Below are positions 31,788 through 42,929 of a DNA stretch of 64,000 nucleotides, piece by piece. Position numbers and translations under genes: made by a program. Under the pieces are notes generated by a model that did not search any database, was not told where the DNA came from, and saw only the letters and a program-made list of their open reading frames with translations. Source of the DNA: Muscardinus avellanarius (taxonomy: Eukaryota; Chordata; Mammalia; Rodentia; Gliridae); the NCBI GenBank assembly GCA_963383645.1, contig OY726579.1, forward strand, positions 1,589,501 through 1,653,500. The letters are read 5' to 3'. The first letter of the stretch is position 1; every line of letters starts with the position of its first letter.

Positions 31788-31960
31788 GGAGTTTGTGAAT
31801 CTGACTCCAGATATGTTTGTAGATTCCGGACTGGTCATCTCCAAGCTGAGCAAATTACGTTATAGTGCTAAGTCTTGGCCGCTTCTATAAAATAGGTTAA
31901 CTATACCCATCCCAAGAGTAATAACACATGTGCAACACCTACGAGCTGTGCATCTAAGAT
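31788..31960 (+). mobile_element. MIR fragment
   Basis: gagcaaattacg, cttctataaaataggttaac and gagtaataacacatg follow the 3' half of MIR. Confidence 0.65.
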
Positions 31961-32094
31961 GGGTATGCGTCTAAGTCATGGAGTAGGCAGCTAGAGTCCA
32001 GCGCTGAGCTCCCCTCTTTCCTGCTAGACTCTTCACAAGTTCAGCCCTTTTCTCCTCCCATGACACAGGGAGTCAATTCATGTGAATTTATTTT

Positions 32095-32990
32095 AATGCT
32101 TTTATTGGTGCATTATGCTTTCATATCATAATGTAAATCATGTTTATTTATTTATTTTTGCGGTACTGGGAACAAAACCCAGGGGCATTCTATCTCCGAG
32201 CTACACCCCTAGCCCTATTTTTTTATTCTTTATTTAAAAACAGGGTCTCACTGAGTTGCACAGGGCCTCACTAAGTAGTAGCTGAGGCTGTCCGTGAACC
32301 ACAATCCTCCTGAACTCAACCTCCCAGATGCTGGGGTTACAAGTGTGCACCGCCACCACGCCCGGCTGTAAATCATGTTTATAATGGCATACATGCACAC
32401 AGTACCTGGCGCCTCCCACCTTCCCATTTCCCTCCCGATACCAAGTACCAAGATTGATAATGCTATATTCACAGGCGTACACATAGTCGATGGTAGTATT
32501 TCTGCTAATAAACCTCAGCCTTCCTCCTCTCCTCCCCTTCCTCCCAGGCTCCACTGAGGTCCCTCCTTCATTATCTGGAGTCCCTTTGGTGTCCCAAATA
32601 CTCCCTAGCTCTCACACATTAGAGAAAACATATGTCCCTTCGCTTTCTGTGACTGGCTAATCTTCTTGCAAATGATGTGATTTTGTTCTTTATTGCTGAG
32701 TAGAATGCCACTGTGTGTATTTCCCATCATTCTGCAATCCATTCACCTGTTGGTGGAGACCTAGGTTGCTTCCATAGTTTAGCTATTGTGATTTGTGCTG
32801 CTATGAACCTGGGTATACATATGTTAACGTAGTTCTCTGGTTTCAGCCCATTTGGAAATATGCCTAGTAGTGATATAGTCGGATCACAGGTTGAATCCAT
32901 TCCAAGTTTTCTAAGGAACAGAATGATCTTTACCAGCTATCCCTCTGATGAAGGGATAATATCCAGAATATAAAAAGAACTTTAAAGACC
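32095..32990 (-). mobile_element. L1 3' segment, split by a SINE
   Basis: On the reverse strand it runs from the ORF2 end (tccagaatataaaaagaac on the plus reading at 32955) through the aatgccactgtgtgtatttc block to the 3' end at caccaataaaag-like sequence. It continues on both sides of the SINE at 32147-32366. Confidence 0.85.
32147..32366 (-). mobile_element. dimeric B1-ID SINE inserted in L1 3' UTR
   Basis: The exact 15-bp target repeat tgtaaatcatgttta lies at 32132-32146 and 32367-32381. The element is complete and of the old-to-intermediate class (ends caccacgcccggc). Confidence 0.97.
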
Positions 32991-33561
32991 TTTACACTAG
33001 AAGATCATGTGAATTTTTCGTTCATGTGAATAGATAACAAGAGAGTTCTGGAAGAATATGTACATAAATTAGCTAAAGTCTAAAATATGGTTAATATTAA
33101 TATTATTTTACTAATCTCAATCTGGATCACAATCATTGATTGACATCCACTCCTATGTACAAGAATCAAGCCTTCCTGTGCACGTGGGTGGAGCTCACCT
33201 GGTTTCGCCACAGTACTCTCCTTAGTCTTTGATTTTGAATGTTATTGAAAAATAAAAAAATAAAGATTAGGCTTTTCGTTCTAGCTCATATTTTCTAGAA
33301 TATTGGTACACTGTCACTAGGGTACATTTTTTAAAATTTCTACTATGTGATATCAGGTTCTAGAGCATCTGCTTTAGATCCTAGGCAGAACAAGCAAAGG
33401 ATTGTGCAATTAAGTGAGATACATAAAATGAACACAGCTGATGCCTCTTCTGGTGTAAGGGTATAATAAATGTGAGTTATCACCAACATCACCAATAAGA
33501 ATACCACCGTCATTATACTTCTCTTCAAAAGGGCACTGGAGTTAGATCCAGAAGAGCTTTA
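32991..33561. other. single-copy stretch, nothing recognised
   Basis: No repeat family or coding signal was recognised. Confidence 0.45.
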
Positions 33562-33765
33562 CCAGTCAAGCATTGCGACACACGTCTGTCATCCCAGTAC
33601 TTGAAAGTTTGAGAAAGGAGGTTCGCAGGTTCGAGACCAGCCTCAGCAACTTAGCGAGACCCTCAACAACTTAGTGGGACCCTGTTTCCAAATAAAAGAT
33701 AAAATAGGACTGGGAGTGTAGCTCAGAGGTAAAATGGACTTGGGTTTAATCTCCAATAAAACACC
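33562..33765 (+). mobile_element. dimeric B1-ID SINE, old class
   Basis: Uncut centre with ggttcgagacc. The right monomer ends ttaatctccaataaaac, then a C/CA run. Confidence 0.9.
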
Positions 33766-34742
33766 CCCCCACACACCCACACACGAGATTTACTTATTTG
33801 TCTGACTTCCAGAAAATATTCTCTGATTGTTTCTGATTGAGGACGTGACTTTACTAAATACAAGCCAATATTAAGACATACGCTTCTCATTTTGCAAACG
33901 GCCTTGATATTTCTTTCCATTCATTGATCAAATACAAGTCTAGGCAAGCATCTTTTGCCAACCTGAGATAATAAAAATTTATGGCTATATTAAGCAGATA
34001 ATAATAGTCCAGACACCAGGGGGACTAAATCTTGTTAGGATTCACCTTGGAATAGAAAGGGTTTGGGTGCATGTGATTAAACCCTGATTTCTGAGAAATC
34101 ATACACTGTTTCGGGAATGCCTGGTCAGCGCAGGCTCTCCAATATGTCCCAGTGTCTATCTCTGGCTGGACAAGAACATTGCTCAACAGTCTTAGTTACT
34201 AAATTGTGCTTCTAATTTTGTAATCAGTTTCAGCAATGTCACAAGAGATATTGGAGTTTAGATAAAGATGTCAGACCACCATTATTTCAAGTGAAAGGCT
34301 CTCAGTGGAAAATCCTGCAGCCTTTAATGTTTTCTTGATGTCCTGCCTCTATGACCTTCCTCTCAGCAGGAAGGCCCTGGGAGCTCGACACGGGGCTCCC
34401 AGCTACCAATCAAAATGGAAAGATTTCTTTTTTCCATTTTCCTAGAGAAAAGGAAAGCATGCCTTGCATCTTGTCTTCTGAAAGTCCCAAGAGAATGAAA
34501 ACACACTAGTTTATTTTTCTAATGGAGGAAGATGGTGACCAGAATACCCAAAAGGAAGGTAACTAAATTTGAAAGGAAGGAAAAGATTTCCTTAAGAGCT
34601 GATTCCTCTTCATTAGAAATAATACACGTTAACTGAACCTTTGAAATGTTAACATGATCTGTGGGTGGTAGAAAAAAATGGAGATTTATTTTTCTTTCTC
34701 CCACTTTTCTGGATTTTAACATGCTAATCTGAGAGATAAAAA
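33766..34742. other. 980-bp single-copy stretch, nothing recognised
   Basis: No recognisable repeat or coding signal. Open frames are 65-67 codons at most. Confidence 0.5.
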
Positions 34743-34753
34743 CAGGGGAGTAA

Positions 34754-34967
34754 GCTGGGTGTGGTGGCTCACACCTATAATCCCAGGATTTGGGAGGCTG
34801 AGACAGCAGGGTCGCAGGTTCACGGCTAGCCTCTGCAATTCAGCGAGGCCCTCCACAACTTAGTGACATCTTATTTCCAAATAAAAACTAAAATAGAGCT
34901 GGGGGTGTAGTTCGGAGATTGAATGCCCTTGGGTTCAATTCCTAATACCATAAAAAAGAAAGAAAAT
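34754..34967 (+). mobile_element. dimeric B1-ID SINE with clear target duplication
   Basis: The target repeat ggggagtaag lies at about 34744 and 34970. Complete copy with gtggtggctcacaccta start and poly-A/AAAG tail. Confidence 0.94.
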
Positions 34968-35159
34968 TGGGGAGTAAGGAGAATTGGTAGTAGGCCTAGA
35001 TATCACAGACTAATAGGATTTGGGCTGTCAGATTAATTTTCTGAGGTATGGAAGAAAAAAGTTGGAATTTAATACGGTCTAAAATAGCCCCCAAACCCAC
35101 TAAGATTCCTCCCAAATTTACCCTTTAAGAGCCCTATTTCCTAATGCATACACTTATCT

Positions 35160-35660
35160 GCTCTCTGAAGCATACCTTTCTCATACCACCATTTTTTTTT
35201 CTGCTAGAGATTTTCCATCACTATTTAAATCCTGTTATTTTCCCCATAAAAACCCTCTCTTGACCCCACTTCCTCTGCCAAGCCAGCTGTTTTCCCATTT
35301 CTATGCCCCTCTGCAGCTAATTCTCTTAGAACAATTACTCATGCTTGCCATTTTCATTTTTTACCCTCCTATTCTCTGTTAAAACCAGGCTTATCAGCCA
35401 TTTGCCTACGGCACTGGGTTTAAATTCCTCTTGTCTAGGTTGCCGGTGACCTCCACATTCCTAAACGTAATGAACAGTTGTCAGGGCTTGTATCATCTGA
35501 TCTATTTTCAGCCTTTGACACAGCTCCTCACTCCAATCTGGCACATTTTCTGCCTTTTATTTACAATGCGCCACCTCTTGGTTTTTCTACCAAATGTCCA
35601 GTTGCTTGCTTTTGGACTCCTTTGCTATGCACTCCACTACTACTCCTTTTTGGTTTGTTT
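35160..35660 (+). mobile_element. L2 LINE remnant (ORF region)
   Basis: tttctatgcccctctgcagc, ctcatgcttgccattttcat, gtgacctccacattcctaaa and cagcctttgacacagctcct follow the L2 ORF region. The orientation matches the L2 piece at 30610. Confidence 0.78.
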
Positions 35661-35669
35661 CTGTTCTTG

Positions 35670-35798
35670 TTGTTTTTGCAACACTGTCTCGCTAGGTTTC
35701 TGAGAGCCTCACTAAATTGCTGAGGCTGGCGTCAAGTCTGTGCTCCTCCTGTGTTAGCTTCCCAAGTACCAGGGTTACAGGCAGGTGCCACTACTCCT
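35670..35798 (-). mobile_element. old B1-like left monomer
   Basis: gtctcgctaggtttctgaga through gttacaggcaggtgccac. No ID part is visible. Confidence 0.8.
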
Positions 35799-35944
35799 TA
35801 ATATGTTAGTTGTTACACGTTACAGTTCTCATGGTCAAAAACATTCACATTCTTAGAGCTATCATCTAGTCTACTGGCTTTAGTGATCTTTAACAACCTA
35901 TTGCAGTATTTATTTCACTTGATCAGGCTACTTTCCTATCATTA

Positions 35945-36000
35945 TTATTTTTGGCACTGGGGATTGAACCAGGGCCAAAGTTACAATGCCAGCTTTTTAA
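35945..36000 (-). mobile_element. ID-like monomer fragment
   Basis: ttggcactggggattgaacc, then diverged; about 55 bases. Confidence 0.6.
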
Positions 36001-36009
36001 AAAAAATTT

Positions 36010-36835
36010 CAAATTTTTTATTTGCGGTGATGAATATGTTAATTTCTGTAGTAAATATTTCGTATGCACCTGAACATCAAAACATGTACTTCTTAAGTAT
36101 ATAAAACAAAAATAAGTTAAAAATATAAGAAAAAGGTAAATAACTCAAGGAATGAATGGGAAATAAAATAACAAAGACATTATAGAGAAAGAACACAAAT
36201 GGCTAATGAATTAATAAAAAATATGGTCAATCTCATTTGCAGTAAGACCAATGGAAAATAACTCAGTATTTTTTCTTAAGCAGAAGCAACTTATAATGTA
36301 CATATTTTTAAAAAGGATGAATGTTTTTTAAAAAGTATGAATATATTTTTAAAAGGATGAGTGTTCCAATGTTTAAAGAAAATGTGAAAAAGAAAAAAAA
36401 GTTATTAAGAAAAATATCAAGACAGAAATCATTACTGCAAATCATGAGTAGTAAACAGAGTGGCAAAAAACACTCTGTGATGTACCGTGATGTATGGGTG
36501 ATGCTACCCACAGAGGCCAGAACATGCCCATCATGGGATGTACAGGGGTGGTACCCACAGATCTGGAATGTGCCCATGACGGAATGTATGGGTGATGGTC
36601 CCCACAGAGGCTGGAGCCTGTTATGTTTTAACAGAGCTCTGTTATATTTTGTACATATGTTACATACATAAAGAGCCTCTATTATGTTATGTACATATGT
36701 GAGAATACCAATTCCTATCTAGGGAAGGGGGAATGGGGAGGGAGCTGGGGAAAGTCTACCAGGTGTTGTGTGCATTTATGTCCCTATCACAATAAACTAC
36801 ATTATTGTGTGAGACTATACTGCACGAGTAAAAGT
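36010..36835 (+). mobile_element. decayed L1 3' segment
   Basis: 36180-36300 matches the L1 block aaatggctaatgaat...ggtcaatctcatttgcag. 36720-36835 is an L1 3' end (gggagctggggaaagtctac ... ctgcacgagtaaaag). A minisatellite sits between them. Confidence 0.6.
36489..36620 (+). repeat. degenerate ~47-bp minisatellite, about 2.8 copies
   Basis: Units start at 36489, 36537 and 36583. They share gatgtatgggtgatg, acccacaga and catgcccat-type words. Confidence 0.85.
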
Positions 36836-36889
36836 ACAAAAATAATATATAGAAATAAAGAAATCCTTTAAATGTAAAAACATTTACAT

Positions 36890-36891
<2 letters not shown>

Positions 36892-36934
<43 letters not shown>

Positions 36935-37112
36935 GGGGATTGAACCCAGGGGCATTCTACCCGAGCTATCTCCCCATCCCTATTCTTACATTTTTTATTT
37001 TGCAACAGGGTCTCAGAGGGCCTTGCTAAGTTGCTGAGGCTGACCTTGAACCTGTAATTCTCCTATCTCAGCCTCCCAAGTACAGGGATTACAGGTATGT
37101 GCCATCAAGCTC
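36892..37112 (-). mobile_element. dimeric B1-ID SINE with (CA)n tail; likely template of the insertion at 38024
   Basis: The right monomer carries an unusual small deletion (ctacccgagctatctcccca). It is preceded by atttacatt and about 19 GT units. The left monomer is complete to ccatcaagctca. Confidence 0.92.
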
Positions 37113-37349
37113 AAGTTTATCCTCATTTCTATTACAATAAACACAGACATATTAAGGCAATGCAATTTCTACTTTTCTGTTGATTCCAAATTATGGGTGG
37201 GCGACATTTAAATACAGTATGATGTGCAAGGATTTAAAATCCCCATAGGAATGCCAAAGTATAGGGTAGGTCTATATAAACTCTTATGAAAAGTGCTCTA
37301 GAAATAAAGCAAAGTCAAAATAGTTTAATGTCATTTTAGTAAGATTTTC
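37113..37349. other. single-copy stretch, nothing recognised
   Basis: No repeat family or coding signal was recognised. The stretch from 37521 to 37912 is likewise unremarkable. Confidence 0.4.
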
Positions 37350-37520
37350 ATTGATATATATATATATATACATATGGAAACACAATATATACATACATAT
37401 GGAATATATGTATATATATATACATATATTCCATATGGAAATATATACACATGGAAACATACATATCTATACATATGGAAACATACATATATACATATGG
37501 AAACATACAAGCACATATAT
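37350..37520. repeat. AT-rich array with repeated catatggaaa and a 42-bp perfect palindrome
   Basis: catatgga words recur at about 37371, 37396, 37433, 37470 and 37495. Positions 37396-37437 are a perfect palindrome: it starts catatggaatatatg, ends catatattccatatg, and has a (TA)n core. Confidence 0.95.
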
Positions 37521-37912
37521 GTGTAGTGCAGTGTATACATCTATGCTGATACTTGTACACGGTTTTTCCAGAAGGATCCATAGCAGTGCTAAATTCTATT
37601 TCCCTTGAAGCGTAAATGATGGAGGTGCACTTAAGATTCATTTTTTCCATTTTTATACCAATATGCAATTCTAATTTTTGCTGTGTTTATTAATATTTTA
37701 ATACATTTAGCCAAGCATAAAGTTTAAGGAAATGCAGAATTCATGACTCCCAAGGTATATATTTATTCATGTCAAGCAATTTTTTTTTTTTAGGTGCTGA
37801 GTTATGTAACAAACCCCCAAATGATCATGATGTCTACTTCAGTAGAATGTATCTACTTGAACAAGATGAATACTCTTCTGAGAATCATTATGGCTAAGCA
37901 GACTGATATTTT

Positions 37913-38032
37913 GGTGTGGTACTGGGAATTGAACCCAGGGGTATTCTACCTCAGAGCCACATCCCTAGACCTATTTTGTTTTTATTTGAAACAGGGCCTT
38001 GCTAGGTTGCTGAGAGCCTCACTATTTACATT

Positions 38033-38088
<56 letters not shown>

Positions 38089-38230
38089 GGGGATTGAACC
38101 CAGGGGTATTCTACCCGACCTATCTCCCCATCCCTCCCATCAGGTTTGAGGATTGCTGAGGCTATCCTCGAACCTGAGATCTTCCTGTGTCGGCCTCCCA
38201 AGTACAAGCATGCACCACCACGTCCAGCTA
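37913..38230 (-). mobile_element. dimeric B1-ID SINE interrupted by a duplicated SINE fragment
   Basis: Its own right monomer (37920-37975) and left monomer start are followed at gagagcctcacta by foreign sequence (38024-38148). The left monomer then resumes at gattgctgaggctatcc. Confidence 0.9.
38024..38148 (+). repeat. duplicated (GT)n plus ID fragment inside a SINE
   Basis: It carries the same atttacatt lead, the (GT)n run and the rare ctacccga-ctatctccccatcc deletion form found at 36882-36981. It looks like a local copy of that segment. Confidence 0.85.
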
Positions 38231-38385
38231 CCAACAGATGTTTTAAAGTATATAAAAGTTTTGTTCTCTTGATGTAAATGTTTTCTTATCTGAATTTATG
38301 TTCTTACACTATTGGTTCCTACAGCAGAATTACTGTCGTCAAAAGTCAAGAATCAGTTACATTCTCTCTCTATATGTCTGTTTTC

Positions 38386-38583
38386 TTTGGTACTGGCGAT
38401 TGAACCCAGGGTCCTTCTACCTCCAATCTGGACCCCAAGCCCTTTTTATTTTTTGTTTTAAAATAGGACCTCACCAAGCTGCCGCAAGCCTCCCTGAATT
38501 ACTGGGGTTGGTCTTTACGTGCCGTCCTTCCGTCTTAGTCTCCCAAGTACAGGCATTACAGGTGTGCACCACCACGTCCAGCT
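38386..38583 (-). mobile_element. dimeric B1-ID SINE, old class
   Basis: Complete. A tatatgtctgttttct / tatatctattttct pair flanks it, consistent with a decayed target duplication. Confidence 0.88.
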
Positions 38584-39030
38584 GTGTATATCTATTTTCT
38601 AATGGACTAATCTTTTCATAGTGTGAATATATACAATTTTGCTATAAAAATGAGAGAGATAACTATCGAAGTTCCCACGACAACCTTCTTGCCTTATGTT
38701 TGTGTCTTAATCTTGGCAGCGAGCTTGGATTCTCCCCGGATCCCAGGCTGATCAAGAGATGCCCAGAGGACGATGACTCTCCATCACAATCTATTCTTTA
38801 GACCCAGACGTTGGGCCTCACTTTCAGCCAGGCTCAATCCAGGTAGCCAGATTGAACGTGTTCTTTGCCTTGTGTGTAACTGTTTACAAAATGGCCAGCA
38901 AACACAAAATAGCTATACAAACTCTCACTGTCTTCGGATCCATGTTGCGGGGATATCCTGAAGAAACCGTCTTGTTTAAATTGACAGTTTTATAATAGAC
39001 TCCAAGGTTCGGAGACTTACATGCTTTGTC
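38584..39030. other. single-copy stretch beside the DR1 pair
   Basis: A forkhead-type tgtttac lies at 38881-38887. There is no repeat family and no coding signal. Confidence 0.45.
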
Positions 39031-39106
39031 CAGGGTCAAAGGTCACTCAAAGCAGACCCAGGTGGAGGCAGGGTCAAAGGTCACTCAAAGCTGACCCAGG
39101 TGGAGG
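39031..39106 (+). promoter_or_regulatory. tandem 38-bp repeat, each unit with a perfect DR1 nuclear-receptor site
   Basis: Two copies (39031-39068, 39069-39106) differ at one base. Each has gggtcaaaggtca (39033-39045, 39071-39083), two direct half-sites one base apart, the form bound by HNF4 or PPAR-RXR type receptors. The second copy also has an inverted tgaccc half-site. Binding is inference. Confidence 0.45.
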
Positions 39107-39452
39107 CAGGTGTCCGGGCTCACAATCGAGGAGTTTCTCCCACAGCAATACTACCATGTATTAGATACCATGATCTAGAATCAGGTGGTGCTTTCATTTA
39201 CCATGAATTCAATTCCATTTTCATTATAATCTACTTTGGGGGCATTTCTCATACATTAGCCCGTTTCTGTGAATGTGGGATTTTAATATTTTAATTAGTC
39301 TATGCAAAACATAATTATTCTCTCATTTTCTCTACTATTTTGGTACATGATTCAAAAAGATATTTACAGGTGCAGACCAAAAGGCTCACTGTTTGAAAAA
39401 ACAACAAATAATTTTATTTTTCTAAATGCCTTCACATATGTGGCCAGAATGT

Positions 39453-39501
<49 letters not shown>

Positions 39502-40007
39502 ATCTGCCAGCTAAACTAAACAGGTACACGGTCTGGGAAATTCTGGATAAATGTCTTTGTTAATGGAAAACTGACAAGTTGCAGATATAAAATAAAATCC
39601 CCAAGCTGAAAGGCTCCCCTGTTGTTTGACAACTAATTAGCAAAGCCATCCATTTCTCGACTTCATGTTTTAAGCATATAGGAAAAATAATTATAATTTT
39701 TTCAAAGAATTTCTATACTTGGCAGTATTAACTAACCTTTTATTCTAGTCTATTAAACTTAATATTTAAGTGCAAACATGAAGAGGCAGTTTTAGAGGAA
39801 TTATTTTACCTAGAGTGGTGTAAGTAAAGTGAATACTTAAGTATGGGATTTAATTATTTTCAAGGTCAATGAGGTAGATTATGAAGGATTATTCTTGAAA
39901 ACATGGACTGGTTCAATTTGAATCACCCTATCAGCGCACTCTTTTTTCCCTTTTGCAGATTTTTGGTATGTATAAAGTATTTTGGTCAACATTCTCACTT
40001 TGGTGAC
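39107..40007. other. 900-bp stretch with a (TTTA)n run
   Basis: 39452-39500 is about 12 TTTA units. The remainder is AT-rich single-copy sequence with no recognised gene. Confidence 0.5.
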
Positions 40008-40400
40008 CCAATAAACCTGACCACGCAACTTAGAGAAAGCAAGGTGTGTTTGCTCACAGACTTGGAGATTTCAGAGTTTCAGTCCACCTCAGGCCCGGTC
40101 TAGGGAGCTCAGCACAGGGTGTTGGGAAGCGGAGAAAGGGCTCATGATTCAAGCAGATATTTACAGATGGTCTCTAAACAGATATTTACAGGTGCTCGAC
40201 TATCACATAACGAAGGACCAAAGCAAGAGGATTCAAAGACGCAAACAGAGCCCCCAAGACCACACTCGCAGGGACTCGGCTCCTCCAGCCACACCCCACC
40301 TACCTGGGGTAAATCTATTACAACCTTCCTGGCTTAATTATGTCAACTCTGAACCTCAACACATGAACTCTACGGGGGACATTCTAAAACTAATCATGAC
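40008..40400 (+). mobile_element. dispersed repeat, family not named (copy 2)
   Basis: The head ctgaccacgcaacttagaga and tail catgaactctacgggggaca ... ctaatcatgacatg align with the copies at 31072 and 54448. Confidence 0.6.
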
Positions 40401-41310
40401 ATGTGACGATCCTAAATAACTAAGGGGAGAAAGAAATAGAAAAAAAGAGGAAAACAAAAGAAACACATTCAAGTTGCTAAACGATAAACACTATTAAAGG
40501 AAACCAGTTGTTTGCTGAGCTGTTAAGCAGCTTGGTAGCTACATTCATTTTTGTCTGTAGAGATGGAAATTAAATACAGTGAATCACTCGCGGAAAGGAA
40601 AGAACATGACATGGGAGAGCACTGACGGTGTTAACATCTCCAATTCCTTCTCTTATTTCCTTTTACGTTATTTAGGAAAATCGGCACTGGACCAGAAGAG
40701 TGAAAATGCAGAAAAGGAGCACGACCTTTATAACTGAAATGTTTTCTCTTCTGAAATCAGAGAGACGGAACTCAAAGAGCCCAGGTGCAAAACTCCAATC
40801 TTGCCACCACCTGCGCTTGGCTTCTGTCTCGCTCTGTGACGTGTGAACACACTGTGTCTCTCTCCCGTGTATCCCTGTCACGTCTAATGACAGGCTAAAA
40901 GCAGATAAAAGCAAGGGGGACTAATGAACAACTGCAACCCACAATCCTTATGATTGCAAACAACCGACGTGTGATTAGAGAGCGGCAGAAAAGGACTGAG
41001 TATTCTTCATGAGAATGGAAGACCATTTTAATGCGGTGTTCTTTTCAGACTGCCTTATCCTCAGAGAGAGAGGCTCAGCCGTATCATTGAATAATGAATG
41101 TCCCGACTCCTGCTTTCTGCTCACTCATCGGCCCAAGGAAACAGCAGGCGCAAGAAGAAATAAAACAGAATTTTGTGCTCCAGATATCTTGAGCTAAAAG
41201 CATAGGGACGAACCTGTAAGAGAAAACCATCTCTTCCCAGAACATTAAATCAAAAAGTTGAAGCGTGTCTCGTGTTACCTTCTTTATTGGTCATGAGATA
41301 ATCCCTTCTC
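40401..41310. other. 910-bp single-copy stretch, nothing recognised
   Basis: No SINE or L1. An 80-codon minus frame (40672-40914) is unrecognised. Confidence 0.5.
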
Positions 41311-41319
41311 CAGGTATTA

Positions 41320-41512
41320 TTTATTTATTTTTTTGATGGTACTGGGGTTCCTGGAAGCCCTTCTACCTCCGGGCTACACTCCCAGACCCATTTTATACTT
41401 TATTTGGAAACAGGGTCTCACTAAGCAGCTGAGGCTGGCTTCGAACCTGCGCCATCCTCCTGTCTCCACCTCCCGAGCGCGGGGATGACAAGCGTGCGCC
41501 ACCACGCCCGGC
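41320..41512 (-). mobile_element. dimeric B1-ID SINE, young, with a different central deletion
   Basis: It has the agggcttccaggaacc right monomer, but the left centre reads ctcactaagcagctgaggct, not the youngest-class junction. The target repeat caggtatta lies at 41311 and 41520. Confidence 0.94.
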
Positions 41513-41744
41513 CATTGTTCAGGTATTAAATTGTTTGTGTTTTACTTTCAGAGTTAGATACTGGTTTGACTTCTTTGCTGTCTGGCCACCTCTACTAATG
41601 TGGAGCACAGGGCACTCTTGGGGAAAAATCTTAGACTTTAATGCAAAGGATGTTCGTTCAAACGCAGATTCCTGAGCCCTGCTCCTCTAGGATAATGGTT
41701 ATTATGACTGAACAACAAGTCATCTCAAAGCGTGGGCACTTGAG

Positions 41745-41965
41745 TTAAATGTGGTAGGGCAGCCCTGTAATCCCACTCATGGGAGGCTGAGACAGAAGGT
41801 CGCAGGTTCGAGGCCGGCCTCAGCAACTTAGCAAGACCTGTAGCAACTTTATGAGACCCTATTTAAGAGAGAGAGAGAGAGAAAGAAAGAAAGGCAGACA
41901 GACAGACAGACTGAGGGTGTAGCCTGGAGGATGAATGCCCCTGGGTTCAATCTCTAATACTGGGA
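41745..41965 (+). mobile_element. dimeric B1-ID SINE with GA/CAGA linker and GGAA tail
   Basis: The linker is (GA)n(AAAG)n(CAGA)n in place of A-rich DNA. After gggttcaatctctaatac a GGAA/purine tract runs to about 42030. Confidence 0.88.
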
Positions 41966-42133
41966 GGAAGAAAGAAAGGAAGGAAGGAAGGATGGAAGGA
42001 AAATAGAGAGGGAAGAAGGGAGGGAAGGATGAAGGGTAAAAAAGGAAAATCAGTTAAACGGGTGTGTGGGAAACAAATAATAAGAGCGTGAAGTTAATGG
42101 GATAATATTTGCATTAAAAATATAAATAAGATG

Positions 42134-42312
42134 AGCCGGGCGTGGTGGCGCATGCTTTAATCCCCATGCTTGGGAGGCAGAGACAGGAGGATCACGCTGG
42201 TTCGAAGCCAGCCACGCTGGCTTAAGAGACCCTGTTTCCAAATATAAAAAAGTATAAAATAGGTCTGGGAGTGTAACCCAAAGATAGAAGGGTTTCCAGG
42301 AACCCTAGTACC

Positions 42313-42316
<4 letters not shown>
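42134..42316 (+). mobile_element. dimeric B1-ID SINE, youngest class, with (AT)n(GT)n tail
   Basis: ggcttaagagaccctg and agggtttccaggaaccctag mark the class. Its tail runs into about 22 AT units, then about 21 GT units, then more AT-rich DNA to 42490. Confidence 0.93.
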
Positions 42317-42410
<94 letters not shown>

Positions 42411-42455
42411 ATATACACATTAGTATATATAAATATAAATATATTTTTCATTTAT

Positions 42456-42489
<34 letters not shown>

Positions 42490-42490
42490 G

Positions 42491-42929
42491 ATGAAAGCCA
42501 AAATTTAGAGACAAGAGAATCCACTTGATTTTTTTTAAAAAAATATAATCCTACGGTGTTTACAAGAGCACACCTTAAGAGTAAACATACAAAAGATTAA
42601 AAATAAAAGGCGGAAAAATAAACACCATTTGATTTTGAATTAGCTATATAAAAAATTCTTCTCTCGCTATAAGGAATAATGATTACAAAGCAGAGTTTGA
42701 GTAAAGTGTTATTACTGGAGATAAACAGGTGCATTTCTTAACAATCAGAGTCGATGCATGAGGAAACTCTATGGTTATGGATTTGTAGGCATAATTAAAA
42801 CATCCTCAATAAGCCAGAAGAAAATGCAGGGCCAACTCTCCAGCATGGCACTGGTAGAGGCTTCTTCAATAGGACCCCCAAAGCTCAGAAAATTAAACCA
42901 AGAATCAATAAGCATGCTGGCACCAAGTT
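42491..42929. other. AT-rich single-copy stretch, possibly old L1
   Basis: The A-rich plus strand ahead of the L1 3' segment may be diverged L1 sequence. Not anchored. Confidence 0.35.
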
